A stretch of 64,000 nt of DNA. Source: Brucella anthropi ATCC 49188. GTDB taxonomy: Bacteria; Pseudomonadota; Alphaproteobacteria; Rhizobiales; Rhizobiaceae. This document shows, in pieces, positions 50,494-57,996 of the stretch (position 1 is its first letter; each line of letters opens with the position of its first letter). Location: contig NC_009668.1 in NCBI RefSeq assembly GCF_000017405.1, positions 1,452,001-1,516,000 of the forward strand, given 5' to 3'. A program made the position numbers and the translations under genes. The notes beneath the pieces were generated by a model, which ran no database searches, had not been told where the DNA came from, and was given only the letters and a program-made list of their open reading frames with translations.

Positions 50494-51141
50494 ATGCAGG
50501 AAGCTGCAGCGCGTCGTCTTAGCCGAATGTTTCAGCTCATCGCCTTTTCCATGCAGGCGGAGAAAGAGCGACTTTCCGATCTCGACGGAGCTATCGGCGA
50601 CGCGGATCACGGTATCACGATGGCTCTCGGCTTTTCAGCGGTGAATAGTGCGCTCGCAAAAATGGATCTCGAGAAAGCACTGCCCTCCGATATTTTCACT
50701 ACTGCAGCATCCGCTTTTCTCGATGCCGTGGGTGCATCAACCGGACCACTTTATGCGACAGCATTCCGTCATGCATCAAAAGCGCTTAAATCACATGAAG
50801 CCCTCGATACTGAGGGACAAGCCATCATCGTAGAGGCGGTGACACGTGGCATTCAGGAACGCGGAAAGGGCCAACGCGGCGATAAAACCATGTTGGATGC
50901 ATGGATACCCGCGATGGAGGTAGCCATCGACGCGCGAACACACAGTCTGGCCAGCCAGGAAATGTGGAGCAAAATTCTCGAAGTCGCCGAAAAAGGTACG
51001 GATTCAACCCGCTCAATGGTCGCTACGCGGGGTCGAGCTGCCCGGCTGGGCGAGCGCTCGCTTGGGCATGTCGATCCCGGTGCGGCTTCCGCAATCATCA
51101 TCCTGCGTGCAATGCGCGATAGCTTCACGGAAGCCAACTGA
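50494..51141 (+). CDS. dhaL: Second DhaL subunit
   Basis: ATG 50494 after GGGAGGTAAAA gives 215 residues (MQEAAARRLSRMFQLIAFSM). Motifs: DGAIGDADHGITMALGF, GASTGPLYA and GDKTMLDAWIPAMEVA, then GRAARLGERSLGHVDPGAAS. Asp replaces Gly in the second position compared with the first DhaL (GDADHG), a common variant. It follows the SorC-DhaK fusion after 51 bases and is the natural partner of that DhaK domain. The locus therefore has two separate DhaK/DhaL pairs, one soluble and one tied to a regulator. Confidence 0.92.
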   Translation: MQEAAARRLSRMFQLIAFSMQAEKERLSDLDGAIGDADHGITMALGFSAVNSALAKMDLEKALPSDIFTTAASAFLDAVGASTGPLYATAFRHASKALKSHEALDTEGQAIIVEAVTRGIQERGKGQRGDKTMLDAWIPAMEVAIDARTHSLASQEMWSKILEVAEKGTDSTRSMVATRGRAARLGERSLGHVDPGAASAIIILRAMRDSFTEAN

Positions 51142-51376
51142 CATCTTACCTACACCGCTTTCTATCAGGGATCGGACGCTTTCGATTACAACGCAACCAC
51201 GTCACGAACGGGATGCGGTCAAACGTCGAATTCGAAAAGCAGAAACACTAATCGCAGGTGTCTACAAAACCGGGGCTTTTCAGTCTGAGCTAATGTTATA
51301 TGCCATGTTAAGGGCAATTATCATGGCATCAAGCACTACGTCTGAATCGCTGACTTTATTGATTGTCGGGTTGAAC

Positions 51377-52102
51377 TTAGAGATAGCGACGCGGATTGGC
51401 TGCGAGATAGAACGTATTGATCAGCGTGTTGATATCGAACACCGGCAAACCGGATTCAGCAGCCACATAGGACGAAAACGGGCACATATTGGTGCATTCA
51501 AACAGAATAGCGCCCGGATTTTCACAGCTTGCCATGAACTCCCGCGTCATTTCCAACATCTCTTCCTTCAGCACTTCCGTGTCAAGATAATCGCGGCCTT
51601 CAATATAGGTCTGCGGAAATTCAGCATTCTGCTTCATCCCCTGCACCTGCACGGGGATTACATCGGACGACCAGCCAACGCCTTTGAAATGTGCATCATT
51701 CATATGATGCGCGCGCTCGGTAAAGACGCCGATGACTTTGCCAGGAGCCAGCATTGCATGGATGATCGGCGCCTGCATCAAGGATGAAGTGAAGACCGGA
51801 ATGTTGACCGCTGCTGCGATATCCTTTTGAAACGGCCCAAGAAAGCCACAGCTCGTGGTGATGGCGCGCACGCCTTCCGCTTCCAGTTCGCGCGCGGCTT
51901 CGATAAAGGGCTCAATCAGCTTGGGATCAGGATTATTGCCCATAATGCGTGTGGCATGAGCACCTTTCACCGTCTTGTAGCGAACGGGAAAATCATAGGA
52001 CAGCGCATTGCCGATATCGCCAGCAGGACGAGGAAAAATCGTGTCCAGCATCAGAACGCCGATCTGCTGGCCATAATTGGTGTAGCCACCTTTTAGCATC
52101 AT
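51377..52102 (-). CDS. Asp/Glu racemase-family protein (first copy)
   Basis: 241 residues with the two catalytic Cys of the Asp/Glu/hydantoin racemase superfamily: Cys85 in ITTSCGFLGP and Cys203 in LFECTNMCPFS. The N-terminal part GVLMLDTIFPRPAGDIGNALSYDFPV is shared almost word for word with the second copy at 54882. The superfamily also includes maleate isomerases and decarboxylases, so racemase is a family call, not a proven reaction. It is the last gene of the leftward amino-acid operon, 27 bases behind the D-amino-acid-dehydrogenase-type gene, which could use the D-isomer it makes. Confidence 0.85.
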   Translation of the reverse strand: MMLKGGYTNYGQQIGVLMLDTIFPRPAGDIGNALSYDFPVRYKTVKGAHATRIMGNNPDPKLIEPFIEAARELEAEGVRAITTSCGFLGPFQKDIAAAVNIPVFTSSLMQAPIIHAMLAPGKVIGVFTERAHHMNDAHFKGVGWSSDVIPVQVQGMKQNAEFPQTYIEGRDYLDTEVLKEEMLEMTREFMASCENPGAILFECTNMCPFSSYVAAESGLPVFDINTLINTFYLAANPRRYL

Positions 52103-52129
52103 AGTTTCAGTCCTTCGAGTTCGGGATAA

Positions 52130-53389
52130 TTAACAGCCGAAGCGCGCTGGCGAGAAGGCGCGAACACTGTCTGACGGGGGTACGTTGTTGATCGCGTCGA
52201 GAACGATCTCGGCGGTTTTGGGGGCTGCAGCGATCCCGATATGACCGTGACCGAAGGCGGCAACGATCCCCTGATGGTGCGTGAGTTTGCCTATCACCGG
52301 AACGCCATCTGCAGGCGATGGCCGGTGCCCCATCCAGAGTTTGAGATTCTGCAGATCCTGCTTTGCCAGGTCGGGATAGCTCGCCAATGCGTGCTTGAGC
52401 AGCACCTCCGAGCGTCGCCAGTCCGGAGCTTTTTCCACCGTTGCCAGCTCTACCTGACCGGATAGACGCAAACCCATATTGGTCGGCGTATTACCCATCC
52501 GCCCAGTGCTCGGCATGATCGGGATATCAAAGGGAAGCTCGGCCATCGGCAAGGTTACATGATAGCCGCGCTCGCTTTGCATGGGCACATGCATGCCGAG
52601 ATCGTGCATGATACGTCCAGAATGAATACCCGCTGCCAGCACGATGTGATCGGCGGCAATACTCTCATCATTATCGAGCACAACACGCGGCGAAACGCCG
52701 GTGAGGACTCTCACGACATTTCTTCGGATGAAGCGAACACCGGCTTTTTCAGCCTGCGCCGCGATACCCGCAACATAACCTCCTGTATCAAGACAATGCG
52801 CGCCTTCCGTCACATGAATGGCAAAACGATAGTTACTCCCAAGAGCAGGGATACGTTCGCGCAATTCTGCTTCCTGCCATTCGTCGAACAGAATGCCGTT
52901 ATCACGGCGCAGCTGCCAGCTAAGCGCTTCAGCTTCAAAGGCTGCACGATCAGGATAGGCGTAAAGCAGGCCTTTCTGCACGATGAGATGTTCCTGCCCG
53001 GTCTTGCTGGCCAGCTCAAGGTGGCGTTTCGGTCCATCATGAAGCAACCAGTTGAGCTTAGCCGCAGTTTTTGTCACCCGCGAGTTTGTGGCGCCAGCAA
53101 GCAGGAAACGCAGAAGCCATGGTGTCAGCCTAGGCACCGATTTCCAGTCAAGGGTCAGTGGCCCGTTGCGATCAAGCAGAAATCCGGGGACCTGTCGCCA
53201 CAGGCCCGGCATACTCATGGGGATGATCGAGGCGGGACTGATCCAGCCACCGTTGCCATAGCTTGCACTTTGCTCACCACCCGGTTCTGAGCCGTCGCAC
53301 AGCGTTACTTTCAGACCGGCTTCAGCGAGCCGCAAGGCGGTGGTGGAGCCGATAATGCCAGCCCCAACGACAATAACATTGCCTGTCAT
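52130..53389 (-). CDS. D-amino-acid dehydrogenase-type FAD oxidoreductase (DadA-like)
   Basis: 419 residues. The FAD-binding GxGxxG is VVGAGIIGSTTALRLAEAGLKVTLCDGSEPG at the N-terminus, followed by ASYGNGGWISPASIIPMSMPG (the DadA-like GN motif near the flavin), a DAO substrate domain, and C-terminal FGHGHIGIAAAPKTAEIVLDAI. DadA enzymes oxidise D-amino acids to 2-oxo acids and pass electrons to the respiratory chain. It is in the operon behind a polar amino-acid ABC importer and between two racemase-family genes. The 2-oxo acid formed could be handled by the thiamine-diphosphate enzyme at 57997. Confidence 0.88.
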   Translation of the reverse strand: MTGNVIVVGAGIIGSTTALRLAEAGLKVTLCDGSEPGGEQSASYGNGGWISPASIIPMSMPGLWRQVPGFLLDRNGPLTLDWKSVPRLTPWLLRFLLAGATNSRVTKTAAKLNWLLHDGPKRHLELASKTGQEHLIVQKGLLYAYPDRAAFEAEALSWQLRRDNGILFDEWQEAELRERIPALGSNYRFAIHVTEGAHCLDTGGYVAGIAAQAEKAGVRFIRRNVVRVLTGVSPRVVLDNDESIAADHIVLAAGIHSGRIMHDLGMHVPMQSERGYHVTLPMAELPFDIPIMPSTGRMGNTPTNMGLRLSGQVELATVEKAPDWRRSEVLLKHALASYPDLAKQDLQNLKLWMGHRPSPADGVPVIGKLTHHQGIVAAFGHGHIGIAAAPKTAEIVLDAINNVPPSDSVRAFSPARFGC

Positions 53390-53415
53390 GACATTTATCC
53401 GTTCTGCGCGCGCAT

Positions 53416-54186
53416 TTATGCGAGACCGCCATGGAAATGGCTTAAGAACTCTCGGGTTGCAGCTTCGCGCGGCTCATTGATCACTTGACGAGCGTCGCCG
53501 GTTTCAACGACGTAACCGTCCTGCATGAAGATGACCTTGTCGGCGACATCACGAGCGAACGCCATTTCATGGGTCACAAGGATCATCGTCATGCCCTGCT
53601 CGGCCAGTTGCCGGATGACCGCCAGAACTTCACCGACCAGTGCCGGATCGAGAGCCGATGTTGCCTCGTCAAACAGCATCACATCGGGGCGCATTGCGAG
53701 CGCCCTTGCAATCGCAACACGCTGTTTCTGACCGCCTGAGAGCTGTTCTGGTCTGGCATCTGCACGGGCGGCAAGGCCAACCTTCTCCAGCAGTTCCATA
53801 GCCAGTTCGCGGGCAGCCTTTTTGTCCTGTTTGAGAACAGTGACCGGCCCGATCATAACGTTATCGAGAACGCTCATATGCGGAAACAGATTGAAGTTCT
53901 GGAACACCATGCCGGTATTGGCACGGAACGCCGCGAGATATTTGTCCTTGAGTGACACGTTCCCGGACGAGAAGTCTATTTTCTGCTCACCAATTGCGAT
54001 GTAACCGGCATCAGGCAATGAAAGCAGATTGAGACTGCGCAGCAATGTCGATTTTCCGGAACCGCTTGGCCCGATCAGTGCTACCACCTGCCCGCGCTCA
54101 ACAGTGAGGCTGATATTGCGCAGCACCTCGATTTCGCCGAATGACTTTTTCAGCCCGCGTACTTCGATCATCGGTTCAGCGCTCAT
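53416..54186 (-). CDS. Polar amino-acid ABC importer ATPase
   Basis: 256 residues with Walker A GPSGSGKST, Q-loop GMVFQNFNLFPHM, signature LSGGQKQRVAIARAL, Walker B VMLFDEATSALDP and the switch His in LVTHEMAFARDVADKV. The wording is that of the GlnQ/HisP group. GGAG stands 8 bases before the start. It lies between the permease and the FAD oxidoreductase genes. Confidence 0.95.
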   Translation of the reverse strand: MSAEPMIEVRGLKKSFGEIEVLRNISLTVERGQVVALIGPSGSGKSTLLRSLNLLSLPDAGYIAIGEQKIDFSSGNVSLKDKYLAAFRANTGMVFQNFNLFPHMSVLDNVMIGPVTVLKQDKKAARELAMELLEKVGLAARADARPEQLSGGQKQRVAIARALAMRPDVMLFDEATSALDPALVGEVLAVIRQLAEQGMTMILVTHEMAFARDVADKVIFMQDGYVVETGDARQVINEPREAATREFLSHFHGGLA

Positions 54187-54225
54187 GGCTTATCTCCACA
54201 ATGACGGTTCGCTCGATACGGTTCA

Positions 54226-54882
54226 TCATTTCAGCCTGCCTTCCAGTCCATGAGCGAGCCGTGTCAGAGGGAAGAGAACGGCGAGATAAAGCACTGCAAT
54301 CAGGGTGTAGGTTTCAAGCGGGCGATAGGTTGCCGAGGTGACGAGCTGGCCCTGATAAAGAAGGTCAGGCACAGCAAGAACCGATAAAAGCGATGTGTTT
54401 TTGAGCTGAAGCACGGACTGGTTGACCAGCGGCGGCACCATGCGGCGCAGTGCCTGTGGCAGAATGATCTTGCCCATGAGCTGGCCGCGGCGCATGCCGA
54501 TTGCACGCCCTGCATCCCACTGCCCCGCATCAATGGAAACGATGCCGCCACGGATGATTTCTGCATAAAAGGCCGCGCCATAGAAGGTAAGCGTAATGAA
54601 AGCCGCCATGGCCGGCGAAATTTCAAATCCGATCAGCATCGGGAGTGCGTAGTAGCACCAGACCAGCTGCACCAGCACCGGCGTACAACGAAATATCTCA
54701 ACGACCGTCATGATGGGGACGGTGATAATCTTGTTGCCTGAAAGCCTGCCCAGAGCAAAAACCGTTCCAACGAATATGCCCGAGAGTACGGTTATAATCG
54801 TGAAACCAACGGTGTAGGCCAGACCTTGAAGGAATAAACCCCGATACTGCCAAAGGCCGGAAAAGTCCCATTGATAGTCCAT
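54226..54882 (-). CDS. Polar amino-acid ABC importer permease
   Basis: ATG 54882 (MDYQWDFSGLWQYRGLFLQGL) overlaps the stop codon of the upstream racemase-family gene by one base; the longer in-frame reading to 55023 lies inside that gene. 218 residues with five predicted helices and the EAA loop ILPQALRRMVPPLVNQSVLQLKNTSLLSVLAVPDLL, typical of His/Glu/Gln-type permeases. A single permease gene suggests a homodimer. Confidence 0.93.
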   Translation of the reverse strand: MDYQWDFSGLWQYRGLFLQGLAYTVGFTIITVLSGIFVGTVFALGRLSGNKIITVPIMTVVEIFRCTPVLVQLVWCYYALPMLIGFEISPAMAAFITLTFYGAAFYAEIIRGGIVSIDAGQWDAGRAIGMRRGQLMGKIILPQALRRMVPPLVNQSVLQLKNTSLLSVLAVPDLLYQGQLVTSATYRPLETYTLIAVLYLAVLFPLTRLAHGLEGRLK

Positions 54883-55595
54883 TAATTCACTCTTTCTGAC
54901 ATCCCGGTAAAGGCGCGGGAACACGTTGAGCTGAACAGCCAATGTCCAAGTGACAGAACATCGAACACAGGCAAGCCGCATGTTTTTGCAACGGCTTGAG
55001 CAAATGGCGGCATGTTCGTGCATTCAAGAACAACAGCACCAAGGTCAGGTTCGCGCGACTTCAACTCTCGCGCCGCATGTATGATTTCCGCTTCAAGCGC
55101 AGCGTGGTCATAAGTTCCGCCGCCTTCAATCAGTTCACGAAACGCACCACCGTCTGACATGCCAATTCGTGGGGTTCTGATGTCAGCGCCACAGGCGGCG
55201 AAGATCGCATCATCAAGGCTCGCTTCGTCATAGGTGATTACTCCCACTTTGCGCCGCGAGCCAACCAATGTGCTGACCATCGGCAACTGAAGCAGGCTGG
55301 AAGTGGCAATTGGCACCGAAAGCTTTGCACTCAGCGCGCTTTGGTGGCGTGCCATGAAACCACAAGATGTCACCAACGCGCTGCAGCCTTCAGCGATCAA
55401 GGCTTCACCAGCAATGACGAAGTCTTCGATCAACCCGGCGCCACCCTGACGAATAATCTTATCCGGCGATGCTCCGCTGACCTTCTTGAACCTTACCGGC
55501 ATCTTCCATGATGCCGGATTGCCGACATCTCCAGGCGGACGCGGAAAGCCGGTGTCAAGCATGATGACACCGAGTGATCCTTTCTGATGCTGCAT
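54882..55595 (-). CDS. Asp/Glu racemase-family protein (second copy)
   Basis: 237 residues with Cys78 in LVTSCGFMA and Cys192 in VLECTNMPPFA, the active-site pair of the family. Its start GVIMLDTGFPRPPGDVGNPASWKMPV is clearly related to the copy at 51377. Two racemase-like proteins of one subfamily in a single operon suggest either a heteromer or two different substrates. The gene lies between the binding-protein gene (13-base gap) and the permease (1-base overlap). Confidence 0.86.
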   Translation of the reverse strand: MQHQKGSLGVIMLDTGFPRPPGDVGNPASWKMPVRFKKVSGASPDKIIRQGGAGLIEDFVIAGEALIAEGCSALVTSCGFMARHQSALSAKLSVPIATSSLLQLPMVSTLVGSRRKVGVITYDEASLDDAIFAACGADIRTPRIGMSDGGAFRELIEGGGTYDHAALEAEIIHAARELKSREPDLGAVVLECTNMPPFAQAVAKTCGLPVFDVLSLGHWLFSSTCSRAFTGMSERVN

Positions 55596-55608
55596 GATGG
55601 TTGACGCG

Positions 55609-56442
55609 TCAGAACTTCAAAGTTGGCGGCAGGTCAGATGGCTGCACGCCAACAAGCGACAGGCTGCTGACAATCCATTCATTGACCTTGCCTTCCTCGC
55701 GGCGCTTTTTAAGCCAAACATCAACGTAGTCGCGGAATTCGCCCTTTTCGTCTTTGCGCACACCAATCGTCGTTGGCTGGCTATCCAGCGGCTCTGGAAC
55801 AAAAACCTTAAATTTGTTGCCAAGCTTGTGCGCCGTCACCACGGACATCAGAGCAACCTGCACAATCACATCTGCCCGGCCAGACTGTAGTGCGATAACT
55901 GTTTCATCCGCTCCCTTGAGTGCAACAAGCGTACAATTGGGCAAGGTTTTGCGGGCGAAAAGATCCTGTGTGGAACCGAGATCAACCGTGACGCGGATTT
56001 CCGGCTTGTTCAATTCTTCCCAATTTTTGACCTCGCGGTCCTTGCCGGTGATGACGGTAAAGACGTTATCCATCATGGCTTCGGTGAAATCGACGGATTT
56101 CGCGCGCTCAGGATTGTTGCTGAGGGCAAACATGATGTCGATTTTGCCGCCCTGAAGGTCCATGACGGAATTACCCCAGGTGGTTTCGACCATTTCGAGC
56201 GGAACACCAATATATTCCGCCAAGTCCCTGCCCATGGAAACGCAGAAGCCGTCCCATTCGCCGGTAGCGAGATTTTTCTGATAATAAGGCGGTGTACCAT
56301 TGAACACACCGATACGCAGGGCACCCCGGTCCTTGATGGATTTCAGTGTTGCGCCGTCTTCGACAGCCCACGAAAAGCCGGGAGCAAGCATGACCGCTGC
56401 GCTACCCAAAAGCGTTGTCTGGATAAACTTACGTCTATTCAT
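55609..56442 (-). CDS. Polar amino-acid periplasmic binding protein, possible Tat signal
   Basis: ATG 56442 follows AGAGGGAAACAACA; 277 residues. The signal MNRRKFIQTTLLGSAAVMLAPGFSWA has the twin-arginine pattern RRKFI, unusual for an ABC binding protein. The mature domain is the type II fold of the polar amino-acid family: ALRIGVFNGTPPYYQKN, DGFCVSMGRDLAEYIGVPLEMV, GKIDIMFALSNNPERAKSVDFTEAMMDNVF. The start lies 41 bases downstream of the lrp stop, so the two are probably co-transcribed. The ligand is likely a D-amino or otherwise unusual amino acid, judged from the downstream genes. Confidence 0.9.
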   Translation of the reverse strand: MNRRKFIQTTLLGSAAVMLAPGFSWAVEDGATLKSIKDRGALRIGVFNGTPPYYQKNLATGEWDGFCVSMGRDLAEYIGVPLEMVETTWGNSVMDLQGGKIDIMFALSNNPERAKSVDFTEAMMDNVFTVITGKDREVKNWEELNKPEIRVTVDLGSTQDLFARKTLPNCTLVALKGADETVIALQSGRADVIVQVALMSVVTAHKLGNKFKVFVPEPLDSQPTTIGVRKDEKGEFRDYVDVWLKKRREEGKVNEWIVSSLSLVGVQPSDLPPTLKF

Positions 56443-56482
56443 TGTTGTTTCCCTCTTTTTGAATCGAGCATTCCGTCGAATA

Positions 56483-56947
56483 TTATTGGGCGCTTGAATG
56501 CGCCAGACTGCTTTCTCTATTAAACTTATTGGAAAGTACCACCGAGTAACTGACGTTCTCGATTCCTTCGATTTGTGCCAGCTCCTCGATGAGTGCTTCC
56601 AGATCTTCGAGAAATCCGACATGAACCCGGCACAATATGTTGGCCGGGCCACTAATAGCATCAGCGGTCAGGATTTCCGGATAGGCATGCAACGTTGCAA
56701 ATAGACGCTGCACAATGCGTTGCGAGGCTGTGATAAACAAATAGGCGGAAATGCTGTTGTTGTCCTTTGCCCGGCGAACGATAGCCCGATATCCCAATAT
56801 GACGCCGCGACGCTCCAGACGGCCTATCCGCTCCTGAACACTTGATCGGGCAAGACCCACGCGACGCGCCAGTTCACTCGCCGGGAGACGTGCGTTTTCC
56901 TCCAGGATACTGACCAGATTTCGGTCGATACTATCACCGTAGTCCAT
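56483..56947 (-). CDS. Lrp/AsnC-family regulator
   Basis: 154 residues with the AsnC HTH (LEENARLPASELARRVGLARSSVQERIGRLERRGVILGY) and the C-terminal RAM ligand domain (HAYPEILTADAISGPANILCRVHVGFLEDLEALI). It heads the leftward amino-acid operon and probably senses the amino acid imported by it. It is divergent from the LysR gene at 57061 with a shared 113-base promoter region. Confidence 0.92.
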   Translation of the reverse strand: MDYGDSIDRNLVSILEENARLPASELARRVGLARSSVQERIGRLERRGVILGYRAIVRRAKDNNSISAYLFITASQRIVQRLFATLHAYPEILTADAISGPANILCRVHVGFLEDLEALIEELAQIEGIENVSYSVVLSNKFNRESSLAHSSAQ

Positions 56948-57060
56948 CGTGTTCCCTTATGTTTATTTTTAATGAGAATGCGGCGCTTTCTCATCAAATA
57001 AAAGCATTGAAAATTGGATTAAGCATGACTTAAACTCATGATGAAATTCAGAGGTATCCA

Positions 57061-57975
57061 ATGCGCCGCTTTCTTCCATCCCTTTCGGCTCTGCACGCTT
57101 TCGATGCTTCGGTACGCTATCTGAGCTTCACGCGCGCATCGGAAAATCTTGGGATGACGCAAAGTGGCGTCAGCCGCCAGATACAAAATCTTGAATCTTT
57201 TCTTGGGCTTAAACTGTTTGAACGCGCTGGACCGCGGCTGGTTCTGACCGAAGAGGGGCAGAGCTATTACGAGGAAGTTTCGCGCATTCTGGCAAAGCTT
57301 GAAGAAGTGTCGATGGATGCAGTCCGTGGATATAAAACGCAAAGCCTGCTCAAAGTGGGCTTGCCGCCGACACTGATGCGGAAATGGGCGCCGGGTATTA
57401 TCAGCACCTTTGCGAGATCTCATCCGCAAATCTGGTTTGAGGTGTTTCCCTGCTCCCACGATCTCGACTGGGGGAAGTCCGATCTCGATCTTGCCGTACT
57501 GCGCGGCATCGGCAATTGGGCCAATGTGCGTAGCCATTTGCTTTTCGATGAAGAGCTCGTCGTGATCGGATCGCCTGACATTGTGCCCAAAAACGGACTG
57601 TCCGGAGATGTCGAATTGCTCGATTTCCCACTGATCCAGAACTCAAACAGACCCAGCCTGTGGCTGCATTGGCTGCGCGGCGCGGGTATCCATTACAACA
57701 AGCGTATCTTTGGTCCGCGTCTGCCAACGCATGACGTTATTATCGAATGTGCTGTTGCAGGTATGGGGCTCGCCATCGCGCCCAGAATTTTTGTACAGGA
57801 AGAATTGCGTTCCGGAAAACTCAAACTGGCACTTGAGCGCGTGCAGACATCTGGCGAGAGCTATTTTCTTTGCTCAGCGCAGGCGCGTCAGGGTTCGAAA
57901 AATGTCCGTCTGTTCCGCGATTGGTTTATCACTGAAGCAAAACGCCACAAGCATTCTCTGCCTGTGGCGCCGTAA
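57061..57975 (+). CDS. LysR-family regulator (GcvA-like)
   Basis: 304 residues: the N-terminal LysR winged helix (LHAFDASVRYLSFTRASENLGMTQSGVSRQIQNLESFLGLKLFERAGPRLVLTEEG) and the substrate-binding domain with VGLPPTLMRKWAPGIISTF and ECAVAGMGLAIAPRIFVQEEL. The GcvA group controls amino-acid metabolism genes. It is divergent from lrp and convergent with the thiamine-diphosphate enzyme gene, so its target could be either side. Confidence 0.92.
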   Translation: MRRFLPSLSALHAFDASVRYLSFTRASENLGMTQSGVSRQIQNLESFLGLKLFERAGPRLVLTEEGQSYYEEVSRILAKLEEVSMDAVRGYKTQSLLKVGLPPTLMRKWAPGIISTFARSHPQIWFEVFPCSHDLDWGKSDLDLAVLRGIGNWANVRSHLLFDEELVVIGSPDIVPKNGLSGDVELLDFPLIQNSNRPSLWLHWLRGAGIHYNKRIFGPRLPTHDVIIECAVAGMGLAIAPRIFVQEELRSGKLKLALERVQTSGESYFLCSAQARQGSKNVRLFRDWFITEAKRHKHSLPVAP

Positions 57976-57996
57976 ATTACGGTGTTCAAAAACGGC

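Noticed and set aside
57948..57970. GCCACA/TGTGGC hairpin as terminator of the LysR gene
   Set aside because: It lies inside the coding sequence and has only six pairs with a long loop and no T-run.
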